DNA of 64,000 nt from Paraniabella hibiscisoli (GTDB taxonomy: Bacteria; Bacteroidota; Bacteroidia; Chitinophagales; Chitinophagaceae): positions 2,294,001 to 2,358,000 of the forward strand of contig NZ_JAKWBK010000001.1 in NCBI RefSeq assembly GCF_022512515.1, read 5' to 3'. Positions 31,429 to 40,461 of this stretch are shown here, one piece after another. How positions within the stretch are numbered: the first letter of the stretch is position 1; every line of letters starts with the position of its first letter. The notes beneath the pieces are model-generated. The model was not told the DNA's origin. It saw only the letters and a list, made by a program, of their open reading frames with translations, and did not search any database. The translations under genes and the position numbers were made by a program.

Positions 31429-32289
31429 TTAAGCCATTACTGATACCATCTTCAACACCTGCTCGCCTAATTCCTTGTTACCTGTTATTTCAATTGTGTC
31501 GGCCGCTTGCTCTGGGTTCCAGCTTTTAGAGAATAATTTCCATGCGGTATTGGGATCGATGATGACCGTTGAGTCGGGTATTTGATTGTTGTTACCGCTG
31601 CTCAAAACCCATTCAGTCGCCGTTTTTGTAATATTCCACTGACCACCAATATCGGTTGATACAATAACTGTTACAGTCGTATTTTCTGCGGCTTCCGTAT
31701 TGCTGAAAGTATAAGGAAGCGCATACATGAAAGTGTTCAGGAATGGATAAAATAACTCTTTGGTCATAATTCCATCCTTACTAACCGCATCTCTTATCTG
31801 TTGCTGGTGCAGAAATTTTTCCGTGTACTCCCTGGCAATGTGAAACCAATTGGAAGACGTTTCCTGTCCGGCCCAGCCAACTGAGAATACGGCATTTTCA
31901 AAAGGATCCAATTCCTGGAGATGCGCTGTATATTGCTTTCCCGTGATGGCTAACAGCTCAATTAAAACACGTGGACTGAGTCTGTTAGTAGCTGCCGTCC
32001 AGGTCATGTTCAACTGATTTAGAAAAGAAACTAAGTCCTGGTACGAATGGATATGATTAGACTGATCACCAAAATATTGATCTCGTGAAATAGATAACCC
32101 TCTCAAATTGCCGTCAAGCAAATGAGATGCAACATCCTTTACTTTCCAAAGCTTCGCGACAGTGGGTGCATTCCATTCTGCTTCGGTCAGTGAGTCTAAA
32201 AGCTCAATGAGCATCCTGTCTAATTTAGGAAAAAGTTCGAGCGTCTGGATTTTAGTTTCGTCTGTCATTGCCTGGTGGTCTGTCAGCAT
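31429..32289 (-). CDS. Maleylpyruvate-isomerase-type (DinB-like) metal-binding protein
   Basis: 286 residues; an ATG at 32268 (MTDETKIQTLELFPKLDRM) is an alternative start. The N-terminal helical domain carries the family's first metal His in VKDVASHLLDGNLRG, and later AHLQELDPFENAVFSVGW and SNWFHIAREYTEKFLHQQQI supply further ligands. The C-terminal part resembles a sterol-carrier-like domain (ITGNKELGEQVLKMVSV). Named for a mycothiol-dependent enzyme; Bacteroidota lack mycothiol, so the thiol partner here is unknown. Six bases from the reductase gene. Confidence 0.8.
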   Translation of the reverse strand: MLTDHQAMTDETKIQTLELFPKLDRMLIELLDSLTEAEWNAPTVAKLWKVKDVASHLLDGNLRGLSISRDQYFGDQSNHIHSYQDLVSFLNQLNMTWTAATNRLSPRVLIELLAITGKQYTAHLQELDPFENAVFSVGWAGQETSSNWFHIAREYTEKFLHQQQIRDAVSKDGIMTKELFYPFLNTFMYALPYTFSNTEAAENTTVTVIVSTDIGGQWNITKTATEWVLSSGNNNQIPDSTVIIDPNTAWKLFSKSWNPEQAADTIEITGNKELGEQVLKMVSVMA

Positions 32290-32295
32290 TTTAGG

Positions 32296-32868
32296 TTACT
32301 GGTTGTTCACTATATAATTCAACTCGGTTACTCCACATGTGAATGATTGGGTAGATAGTAGCTTTAGTTTTATGGGGTCTTCTACGTTCGCAAACAATGG
32401 AATACCCTGTCCAAGAACAATAGGATTGACGAATAGCCAGTAACCATCTATCAGACCTTGTTGCATTAGTGAATGAGTGGCTGAGGGACTTCCGAAAATA
32501 AGGATATCCTCACCTTCCTGCTGTTTTATTGCATTAATGCTGTCAGCAAGATGATCGCTGATGACTGTAGTGTTGTGTAGTCCTGATGTTTCCAGGGTTT
32601 TCGATAAAACGATTTTATGAACTTTGCTATACCATTGCGAGTGTTCAATATCATGTTTAGAAGCATTAGGCTGATCGGCAGCCGTAGGCCAGTAACTCTC
32701 CATCATCTGGTAAGTTACCCTTCCGTATAAGGCTGCATTGCTTTTGCTGATCCTTTCGCCTACATGATCAAAGATCTCCTGGTCTACTTTGATCCAATCC
32801 ATTTCTCCATTAGGTCCTGCTATAAAGCCGTCGAGGGAAATGTGTACAAATGAAATGAGTTTTTGCAT
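32296..32868 (-). CDS. RibD-C-terminal/dihydrofolate-reductase-family protein
   Basis: 190 residues from the ATG at 32868; upstream in-frame codons look non-coding. The family start MQKLISFVHISLDGFIAGPN is clear, then NAALYGRVTYQMMESYWP, KIVLSKTLETSGLHNTTVIS and EDILIFGSPSATHSLMQQGL (NADPH site). Likely a flavin- or pterin-related reductase of unknown substrate, cotranscribed with the MDMPI-type gene. Confidence 0.87.
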   Translation of the reverse strand: MQKLISFVHISLDGFIAGPNGEMDWIKVDQEIFDHVGERISKSNAALYGRVTYQMMESYWPTAADQPNASKHDIEHSQWYSKVHKIVLSKTLETSGLHNTTVISDHLADSINAIKQQEGEDILIFGSPSATHSLMQQGLIDGYWLFVNPIVLGQGIPLFANVEDPIKLKLLSTQSFTCGVTELNYIVNNQ

Positions 32869-33052
32869 GGGGTGTGTTTTAAAATGATTATTGTTAATTG
32901 CTCTTCTTCTCAAATGTACATAAACAATATGCTTATATATTATTTTAAGTGTCGATGAAAAAGTGTTATGATTTAACCTGGTCGATCTGTTCGCCATAAA
33001 ACAAAAATGGCCGTCATTACTGACAGCCATTATATAGAACGAAATTGGTTGC

Positions 33053-34099
33053 TTACAAAATCAGTAAAGCGTCGCCATAGCTAAAGAACCTGTATTTGTC
33101 TTTGATGGCTTTTTTGTAGGCTTCTACCGCCAGGTCGTATCCTGCAAAGGCGCTGGTCATGATCATAAGGCTGGTTTTAGGCAAATGGAAATTGGTAACC
33201 AGGGAGTCAGCGATATTAAACTCATAAGGAGGGTGAATAAACATATTCGTCCATCCTTCCGAAGGTTTTAACATCTTCTGCGCAGTAAATGAAGACTCCA
33301 TAGCGCGCATCGTAGTAGTGCCGATAGAGCAGATACGATGCCCGGTTTCTTTAGCCTTGTTTACAATTTTACAAGCCTGCTCTTCGATGCGGAAATATTC
33401 AGCATCCATTTTATGTTTGCTCAGGTCTTCTACCTCAATAGGGCGAAAAGTACCTAAACCGGTATGCAAAGTAATTTCTGCAAAACGAACTCCTTTAATC
33501 TCCAGGCGCTTGATCAGCTCACGGCTAAAATGCAATCCCGCTGTAGGAGCTGCTACTGCACCTTCGTGCTTAGCATAAACCGTCTGGTAACGTTCTTTAT
33601 CATCCTCATCTGGTTTACGCTTAATATATTTAGGAAGCGGTGTCTCTCCTAATACTTCCAGTTGCGCACGGAAGCTTTCTTCATCGCCTTCCCATAAAAA
33701 TTTGATAGTACGTCCACGGCTGGTGGTATTGTCAATTACTTCTGCTACCAGCTCCTCGTTATCGCCGAAGTATAATTTATTGCCCACACGTATTTTCCTT
33801 GCCGGGTCTACGATCACATCCCAAAGACGGTTCGGCTTGTTCAGCTCACGTAAAAGAAATACTTCGATCTTAGCGCGGTTTTTTCCTTGCGGCCGTACAT
33901 GCGTGCCGGAAATACCTTTGTATTGTTTACTACAAATGCATCCTTATCGTCAAAATAGTCCAGGATGTCACGGAAATGTTTGTTTTCGATCTCACCTGTA
34001 TGGCGATGAACCACCATCATACGGGCATCCTCTCTTTTTTGCGGGGTGTTGGGCGATAAGGTTTAGCGGAAGGTCAAATTGAAATTGTGAAAGCTTCAT
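33053..34099 (-). CDS. queA: S-adenosylmethionine:tRNA ribosyltransferase-isomerase (two frameshifts)
   Basis: 348 residues when two compensating indels are repaired. Start at ATG 34099 ([20 protein letters not shown]). QueA transfers the ribosyl part of SAM to preQ1 in the anticodon wobble base during queuosine synthesis. Family motifs: [56 protein letters not shown] and [17 protein letters not shown]. Frame changes lie near 34047 (poly-A/C) and near 33890 (GGAAAAAACCGC). Confidence 0.92.
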
Positions 34100-34303
34100 G
34101 TAGAGAATTCTTTTTAAGGTTTGAAAACCAATAAACCGATAGATTGAAGCGGAGACGGGTAGTGAAAAACACCTCAGTATCAGGCATTTTTGTGCTGCCG
34201 AGCCCCGGTCTTACGGCACCGGTTTTCGATTTTGTGGGTGCGAAGGTAACAAATTCCATCCATATCCGGTATTTTATTTTGTTACATTGCGAGAATGTTG
34301 TAT

Positions 34304-36011
34304 TTAATCCACTTTTGGTATGGCCTTAATTAATCTTTGGGTGTAGGCGGTTTGTGGTTTTTCGTAGATGTCATCAGCAGCCCCCATCTCTTCGATCTTT
34401 CCCTTGTTCATAACAATAATACGATCACTAATATAACGTACTACGCTCAGGTCATGACTGATAAAGACAATGGTAAAGCCAAATTCTTTCTTAAGATCAT
34501 TTAGCAGGTTGAGTACCTGGGCCTGTACACTTACATCTAATGCCGAAACAGATTCATCACAAATGATAAAGGAAGGCTGCAACGCCAATGCCCTGGCTAT
34601 AACGATCCGCTGACGCTGGCCACCGCTGAATTCGTGCGGGTATCGGTTATAATGTTCGGGTAAGAGGCCTACTTTTTGAAGTAGCTCCACCACTTTTTGC
34701 TTCCTGGCAGTGGCAATTTGATGATGATACCATGCACCAGTAGCGGCTCTTCTATAGCGGCACCTATTTTTTACGTGGATTTAAAGAAGAGTAGGGATCC
34801 TGGAAAATGATCTGTAACTGCTGCCTGAGCGCTCTGAGCCGCGAGGTGGAATAAGAGCCCAGGTCTTCATTTTTATAGACAATGCTACCCTTAGTGGCTG
34901 GTATTAGTTGCAATAATGTCCGGCCTAAAGTGGTTTTTCCGCAACCACTTTCACCCACAATACCCAGGGTTTCGTTTTCATATATATCAAAGCTGATATC
35001 GTCTACTGCTTTTGTATAGCTAACCGGGTTGCCCAGCCAGTTCTTTTTTGTGTATAATGAACGGATAGGTTGCGTACGCTGATTAATTCCTTTTCAGGAG
35101 TGATCTGCTCCTGGTTGTTAGTAATAGTAGCAGGTGCAATAAATGCTTGCCGCTTTTTGTCAGTATCTAAAAAATCGGCTACTACTGGCAGTCGGGCCCC
35201 CGTTGATGGTTGACTGGCCTGCAGGCGATGAGTGCTTTGGTATAAGGTTGTTGAGGATTGGAAAAAATATCTTTTACGGAGCCCTGCTCTATGATGTTGC
35301 CCCTGTACATGACGATTGCCCTGTCGGCAATCTGTGCAACCACGCCAAGGTCGTGCGTGATGAATATAACGCCCATGCCTGTTTCTCGCTGCAGTTCTTT
35401 AATGAGTTCCAGTACGCTTTTCTGTACGGTTACATCCAGTGCAGTAGTTGGCTCATCGCAAATAAGCAATGAGGGCTTGCAGCACATAGCCAGGGCAATC
35501 ATTACCCGCTGCTTTTGACCGCCGCTGAGTTGATGCGGATAGCGGCTATAAATACCCCCGGGATCAGGGAGCTTTACTTTTTCGAACCACTCAATCGCTT
35601 CTTGTTTTGCCTGGTACCTGCTAATGTTCTTGTGATTGAGTAAGGCCTCCGCTACCTGTTGGCCGCAGGTAAAGACGGGGTTGAGCGATGTCATCGGCTC
35701 CTGGAAGATCATCGATATTTTATTGCCCCTGACCTGCCGGAGCTCTTTGTCATTTAGGCGCAATAAATCGGATGAATGATGACCATCTTCGCTAAAAGGA
35801 TCTGTCCGCTATTGACTACCGCGGGAGGGGAGGGAAGCAGCCGGAGGATGGATAAGGATGTAACGGATTTGCCCGATCCGCTTTCGCCTACCAGGGCAAC
35901 GATCTCGCCTTGCTTTACTTCGAAAGAAATATGCTGAAGTGCATTATTGACGTTGTCTTCCGTAATAAAGCTAATCGACAGATCTTGTATGGATATAAGT
36001 GGTGCGGTCAT
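34304..36011 (-). CDS. Tandem oligopeptide ABC transporter ATPase, DppD-DppF/GsiA-like (several frameshifts)
   Basis: About 569 residues with two nucleotide-binding domains. First: Walker [17 protein letters not shown], signature [15 protein letters not shown], Walker [15 protein letters not shown]. Second: Walker [18 protein letters not shown], signature [17 protein letters not shown], Walker [15 protein letters not shown]. Frame changes occur near 35758, between 35182 and 34958, and near 34760-34695. The start directly abuts the stop of the lipoprotein gene upstream. The permease and binding protein are not in the window, so the import substrate (probably peptides) is inferred from family. 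Confidence 0.88.
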
Positions 36012-36401
36012 TTATTTCTTTACCACCTCCAGTACTTTTATATTTAATTTTTTAGCCGGGGTAGGATAGTAGGCCATGCACACCATGCATCGGTTGGGAC
36101 GATCGTTGTCTAACTCAAAATAAAACTCGTCGCCCACTTTAAGTCCCTCAGGCAGATCGCAGGGGTTTTTAACGCCAAATGCATTGGTATAAGTAGAATC
36201 CGTTTGCGGGTTGGTCCAGCTGGCTTGCACCAGGGAGGTATCTTTGTCCCCTTCAATGAGGCTGAAGGTATAGTTAGAACAGATTCCCGAAACCTCAAAG
36301 CGGGCTTTCATCTTTCCTTTATTGTGGCTTACCGGCGTAGTTTTGTTACTACAGGAAGTAACAGTTACCAACAAGATGGTTGCGAATAAATAGAATTTCA
36401 T
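36012..36401 (-). CDS. Small CxxC lipoprotein, paralogue A
   Basis: 129 residues. Lipoprotein signal with Cys in LVTVTSCSNKTTP. The mature part has Cys pairs in EVSGICSNYTF, VKNPCDLPEGLKVGDEFYFE and a CxxC in NRCMVCMAYYP, and ends KKLNIKVLEVVKK. The neighbouring gene encodes a clear paralogue. I do not recognise a family. The stop touches the start of the ABC ATPase, which suggests cotranscription. Confidence 0.75.
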   Translation of the reverse strand: MKFYLFATILLVTVTSCSNKTTPVSHNKGKMKARFEVSGICSNYTFSLIEGDKDTSLVQASWTNPQTDSTYTNAFGVKNPCDLPEGLKVGDEFYFELDNDRPNRCMVCMAYYPTPAKKLNIKVLEVVKK

Positions 36402-36441
36402 ATAGAGTTTTTAATCAATTGCTGCATAAACCGTGCAGGTT

Positions 36442-36828
36442 TTATGGTACAACTTCAATGTTTAAGCTTTTGGATGGAGTTCCTGTTATGGCAATATTAC
36501 AAATGATACAATCATTCTTCACCGGTTTCTTTACAATCCTGAATCGGAAAGACTCGCCTTCGCGGATACCGGAAGGGAAATCGCAGTTATTGCGTACCAT
36601 AAAAGCTTTTTGGTAAATACGATTGCCAGACTCCCAGTTGTTATCCACCAGTTCAGGATCAATATAACCTTCCGTAATGATGCAAGCGTAATATCTGGCG
36701 CAGCTGGAGCTACTTTTTACTATTGCAGTATATAAGGTTCCGCCAATATGCTCGCTGGTTTTGTTGCATTTGAATGCGCAAAGGGTAATGACCAAAAGGA
36801 ATGCGGCTCCAATAGCTTTATAATTCAT
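36442..36828 (-). CDS. Small CxxC lipoprotein or secreted protein, paralogue B
   Basis: 128 residues from the ATG at 36828; a start 16 codons upstream is open but precedes the signal. The signal (AAFLLVITLCAFKCNKT) has a possible lipobox. It shares with paralogue A the order VRNNCDFPSGIREGESFRF, a CxxC (NDCIICNIAITG) and KSLNIEVVP at the end. The pair probably arose by tandem duplication. Function unknown; the paired Cys suggest disulfides or metal binding. Confidence 0.72.
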   Translation of the reverse strand: MNYKAIGAAFLLVITLCAFKCNKTSEHIGGTLYTAIVKSSSSCARYYACIITEGYIDPELVDNNWESGNRIYQKAFMVRNNCDFPSGIREGESFRFRIVKKPVKNDCIICNIAITGTPSKSLNIEVVP

Positions 36829-36886
36829 TGAGAAATAGTTTGTACTATCACAACGCATAAATCTTGTTGTCTGCAACAGTTGCCCG

Positions 36887-37657
36887 CTAAAATCTCAAAT
36901 GCCTGATCGTTTGCCTGTTTTCAATCAATTGCCTCAGCGATTGTATGCCAATTTTTAAATGGTTCTCCACATAATCAGCAGTTACCTTTTTGTCGCTTTC
37001 TTCTGTTTTAACGCCTTCCGGAATCATGGGCGAGTCACTTACGAGTAATAAAGCGCCCGTGGGTATTTTGTTGTAGAAGCCAACGCTGAAAATTGTGGCT
37101 GTTTCCATATCAATGGCATAAGCTCTTATTTTCTGCAGGTATTCTTTAAAAGGCTCATCATGCTCCCAAACGCGGCGGTTGGTAGTATAAACAGTACCTG
37201 TCCAGTAATCGGTATTGGCTTCCCTGATTGTAGTACTTACTGCCTTTTGCAGAGCGAAAGCGGGTAGGGCAGGCACTTCCGGTGGGAAGTAATCGCTGGA
37301 GGTTCCTTCTCCACGTATTGCTGCAATGGGTAAAATAAGATCTCCTACTTTATTGCGTTTCTTAAGCCCTCCGCATTTTCCTAAAAACAATACTGCTTCA
37401 GGTTCAATAGCGGACAGGAGGTCCATTACGGTAGCGGCGGTAGGGCTACCCATCCCAAAATTAATAATAGTAATATTTTCCGCAGTAGCACATTGCATAG
37501 GTTTTCCTTCACCTACAATGGGTACATCATTCCACTCGGCAAACATTTTTACATAGTTGCTGAAATTGGTTAATAACACATACTTTCCGAAATTATTAAG
37601 GCTTTCTCCTGTGTAACGTGGCAGCCAGTTTTCTACAATTTCCTGTTTTGTCTTCAT
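36887..37657 (-). CDS. amn: AMP nucleosidase
   Basis: 256 residues, the short Bacteroidota form. Hydrolyses AMP to adenine and ribose 5-phosphate. Phosphorylase-fold motifs: INFGMGSPTAATVMDLLSAI, LFLGKCGGLKKRNKVGDLIL, YAIDMETATIFSVGFYNKI (base-binding Glu) and LLLVSDSPMIPEGVKTEESD. Intact, monocistronic, divergent from the HsdR-N-like gene 41 bases away. Confidence 0.92.
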   Translation of the reverse strand: MKTKQEIVENWLPRYTGESLNNFGKYVLLTNFSNYVKMFAEWNDVPIVGEGKPMQCATAENITIINFGMGSPTAATVMDLLSAIEPEAVLFLGKCGGLKKRNKVGDLILPIAAIRGEGTSSDYFPPEVPALPAFALQKAVSTTIREANTDYWTGTVYTTNRRVWEHDEPFKEYLQKIRAYAIDMETATIFSVGFYNKIPTGALLLVSDSPMIPEGVKTEESDKKVTADYVENHLKIGIQSLRQLIENRQTIRHLRF

Positions 37658-37698
37658 ATATATTGCTTTAGCTAAATTAAACTTTTATTTTTGGACTG

Positions 37699-38144
37699 AT
37701 GATTTTAATAGAGTATCCCAGGCCCGATTTTAAAATTGAGCTTCGAAATGACCAGCCTTTTATTTTCGATACCATTCGGCGGAAATGGTTATTGCTCCAG
37801 GATGAGGAATGGGTGAGGCAGAACTTTGTTCAATACCTTTTGCAGGTTATGCGCTATCCCAAATCTTTGATTGCGCTGGAAAAAGAAATATACCTTGGCG
37901 ATCTGAAAAAGCGTTTTGATATATTAGTTTACGATTATAACCACAAACCATGGATGTTGGTTGAGTGTAAAAGAGAAAAAGTTCCTATTTCTGAAAATAC
38001 CGTGCACCAGGTACTTCGCTATAATATTTCGATGCCGGCAGAATATTTGATTGTCACCAATGGTAACCAGAACTATGGATGGCAGAAAAAGACGGGCAGT
38101 TGCTGTCTATTTCGTCACTTCCTGAATTTATCACTCACCACTAA
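37699..38144 (+). CDS. Stand-alone HsdR N-terminal-like PD-(D/E)xK protein (frameshifted end)
   Basis: About 148 residues. Nuclease-fold core is visible: KRFDILVYDYNHKPWMLVEC followed by KREK gives the D ... ExK pattern, and HQVLRYNISMPAEYLIVTNG is typical of this small family. No restriction partner genes are nearby, so it is not a type I restriction subunit in the usual sense. The frame changes near 38090 (AAAAAGACGGGC); the repaired tail reads LLSISSLPEFITHH and ends at 38144, overlapping the convergent dehydrogenase by 30 bases. Confidence 0.8.
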
Positions 38145-39008
38145 ATCCTTACTGCCCGGTAAATAGGTATAAAATCCTTCTTCTGTTTTTACGCCGAGCT
38201 TTTGTGCTGCAACCATATTTACTAAAAGAGGACAAGGCGCATATTTAGAATTGCCAAATCCGTTATACAGCACCTGCAGAATAGAGAGGCATACATCCAA
38301 CCCAATAAAATCGGCGAGTTGAAGCGGTCCCATGGGGTGTGCCATGCCCAGCTTCATAATCGTATCAATCGCAGCCACATCAGCTACGCCTTCGTGTAAA
38401 GTGTAAATGGCCTCATTAATCATAGGCATTAAAATACGGTTAGCTACAAAGCCGGGATAGTCGTTAGCTAGTGCGGGTGTTTTTCCCAGTTGTTTGCTTA
38501 GCTCCACAATGGTGCCGGTTACAAAGTTGCTGGTAGCATAGCCATTGATCACTTCTACGAGCTTCATAATGGGGACCGGGTTCATAAAATGCATACCAAT
38601 AACCTGTTGAGGTCTTTGGGTAACCGATGCTATTTTGGTAATGGAAATAGAAGAGGTGTTACTGGCTAGTATGCAATCCGGTGGTGCAGCTTCGTCGGCC
38701 AGTTTAAATAATTGCAGCTTGATGGCTTCGTTTTCGGTGGCAGCTTCTACCACCAGCCGGGCCGTAGCTACCCCATCCTTTATATCCGTTCGTGTTTGTA
38801 TATGTTGGAGGATCACCGTTTTTTGCTCTTCGTTGATCAATTCTTTTGCAATCTGGCGATCCAGGTTTTTAGATATTGTATTGAGGGCTTTTTGTAATTG
38901 CTCCGCCGAGATGTCGATCAGCGTTACATTAAAATGATGTTGTGCAAATACATGGGCAATACCATTTCCCATGGTGCCTGCTCCAATAACAGATACATTT
39001 TTTATCAT
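38115..39008 (-). CDS. 3-hydroxyacyl-CoA (3-hydroxybutyryl-CoA) dehydrogenase
   Basis: 297 residues, intact. NAD site IGAGTMGNGIAHVFAQHHF, then VVEAATENEAIKLQLF, the catalytic-region HFMNPVPIMKLVEVI and YPGFVANRILMPMINEAIY, and the C-terminal HPMGPLQLADFIGLDVCLSI. Oxidises 3-hydroxyacyl-CoA in fatty-acid beta-oxidation or reduces acetoacetyl-CoA. Stands alone here. Confidence 0.93.
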   Translation of the reverse strand: MIKNVSVIGAGTMGNGIAHVFAQHHFNVTLIDISAEQLQKALNTISKNLDRQIAKELINEEQKTVILQHIQTRTDIKDGVATARLVVEAATENEAIKLQLFKLADEAAPPDCILASNTSSISITKIASVTQRPQQVIGMHFMNPVPIMKLVEVINGYATSNFVTGTIVELSKQLGKTPALANDYPGFVANRILMPMINEAIYTLHEGVADVAAIDTIMKLGMAHPMGPLQLADFIGLDVCLSILQVLYNGFGNSKYAPCPLLVNMVAAQKLGVKTEEGFYTYLPGSKDLVVSDKFRK

Positions 39009-39207
39009 ACAGACTCTTTAGTTATTGGAAGATAATAAAAGTATCCAAGACTTTTGGCTGAAGTTGATGGCCTGGGAATCAGATTGAATGGTCTCACAAA
39101 TAGTGCAGCGATACCCTGTCCTTTTTTCATGATATGAGAAATGATCCTTAAACGGTTTGCCAATTGAGAGAAGTTGGCGGTGCGCGGTATTGCTTAAAAG
39201 TGGAGCT

Positions 39208-39240
39208 TTTGTGAGAACAAACGCTTTTGCCCTAAGTTTG
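39208..39240 (+). promoter_or_regulatory. Promoter of the barnase-barstar pair
   Basis: TTTG at 39208-39211, a 21-base spacer, then a perfect TAAGTTTG at 39233-39240. The barnase ATG begins only 5 bases after the box, so the mRNA would be leaderless or nearly so. Confidence 0.65.
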
Positions 39241-39244
39241 CAGT

Positions 39245-39698
39245 ATGATGACCAGTAAAAAAATTATCTATGTTATTTTAACGCTGCTGCTGGCAGGGGC
39301 TTTCCTGTTTTTGCGAAACAAGCCGGAAGCTCATAGTGATGACCTGGCGAGTGATGGGATTATTTCGGGTATCGATAGCCTGACACGGGAAGACGTGGTA
39401 GTGCCCTATGTAAAAAACAGCAGCAGTTGCCTGTGTATTATATAAAAAGAATGAGGCCAGGGAGAAAGGATGGGATGCCTCGGCAGGTAATCTTTGTGAA
39501 GTGCTGCCCGGCCGGGCGATAGGTGGAGATGTATTCTCTAACAGGGAAGGAGGATTGCCGTCGGCAGAAAAAAGAAAATGGTTTGAGGCAGATTTAAATT
39601 ATAAATGTGGCCGGCGCAATGCAGATCGGTTGCTTTATTCAAACGATGGATTGGTGTATGTTACCTACGATCACTATAAAACATTTCAGCAAAAATGA
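39245..39698 (+). CDS. Barnase-family secreted ribonuclease (two homopolymer frameshifts)
   Basis: 151 residues when repaired. An N-terminal membrane signal (KKIIYVILTLLLAGAFLFL) is followed by a guanyl-specific RNase domain. Barnase landmarks: KKNEAREKGWDAS, LPGRAIGGDVFSNREGGLP, catalytic Glu in WFEADLNYKCG, catalytic Arg in RRNADRLLYS and catalytic His in VTYDHYKTFQQK. One A is missing in each of the A6 run at 39412 and the A5 run at 39444; adding both restores VKKQQQLPVYYIKKNEA. All catalytic residues survive, so the enzyme should be active. The stop overlaps the barstar start (ATGA). Confidence 0.9.
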
Positions 39699-39976
39699 AG
39701 CAGGTGAAATTTGATTTTGAAAGGATAGGGACCGTCGATGACTTTTACCTGGTCGCTAAGCGTGAGTTGGAGTTGCCTGAATATTTCGGGAAAAACCTGG
39801 ATGCTTTATGGGACAGTATTACCGGCGACATAGCGCTACCCTTGTCAGTTCAGTTTGTCAATATTTCCATGACACAATTAGAGACTTTTGAAAAACTGAT
39901 CAGCTTATTCGAAGAGGCTGCCGAAGAACTGGGAGATGATTTTACCTTTGAATACTACCTGAAACCGATGTACTAA
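39695..39976 (+). CDS. Barstar-family ribonuclease inhibitor
   Basis: 93 residues, intact, no signal peptide. Barstar pattern: VDDFYLVAKRELELPEYFGK and NLDALWDSITGDIALPLSVQ, followed by EEAAEELGDDFTFEYYL. Barstar binds the barnase active site with the helix that carries the acidic DAxWD segment (Asp and Trp present). Translational coupling by ATGA overlap ensures the inhibitor is made with the RNase. Confidence 0.94.
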   Translation: MKQVKFDFERIGTVDDFYLVAKRELELPEYFGKNLDALWDSITGDIALPLSVQFVNISMTQLETFEKLISLFEEAAEELGDDFTFEYYLKPMY

Positions 39977-40460
39977 GGTGTAAATCCCTGCTGGTCATTA
40001 TTGATCTCCAGCCAGTATCCGTCAGGGTCCTGCAGCCATAGCTGCTTAATCCCATCGGGCCTAGTAGTTACTCCGCCTTTCTTGCCGCCTGCGTCTTCCC
40101 AGCTAAGCTCATTCTTTTTGAGTTTTGCTATAAAAGCATCTAAGGATGGAACGCTAAAGCAGATATGATGGTTTTTATAGTATTCCTTTTTTGATCTGCT
40201 CCAAGGATCAAATGCAGCGATGTATGTGGCCCGGTTTTCAGCCAAACATGTTTGCCTATTTTAAAAGGCTCTTCTATCTGAGGCAGTCCAATAATGTTTT
40301 TATAGAAATCAGCTGCTTTTTTAAGGTCCATTACAAACAGCGCCTGGTGGTTTAAGATCGCTACTGCCTTACTGCTATCCTGTGCCTGGGTTTGGCTAAG
40401 GCCCATCAATAATATGAAAGCTATCAGCCCAAGCTTCAGCCATTTGGTAAAAAGGGTCAT
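39973..40460 (-). CDS. Exported VOC (glyoxalase-like) family protein (frameshifted)
   Basis: 162 residues. Signal peptide from ATG 40460 (MTLFTKWLKLGLIAFILLMG, cleavage near TQAQ). One VOC domain: AILNHQALFVMDLKKAADFY, KHVWLKTGPHTSLHLILG, HHICFSVPSLDAFIAKLKKN and KQLWLQDPDGYWLEINN, giving His/His/Glu metal ligands. The frame breaks in an A6 run near 40193; one more A joins QKKEYYKNHH. It starts one base after the stop of the adaptor gene, so it is the last gene of the export operon. It converges on and overlaps barstar by 4 bases. Confidence 0.86.
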
Positions 40461-40461
40461 A

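Noticed and set aside
36887-37657. Possible toxin or phage-defence nucleosidase
   Set aside because: Motifs and length fit the housekeeping AMP nucleosidase common in Bacteroidota, with no defence neighbours.
37699-38144. Possible restriction-modification system
   Set aside because: Only the small nuclease-like protein is present; no methylase or specificity gene in the window.
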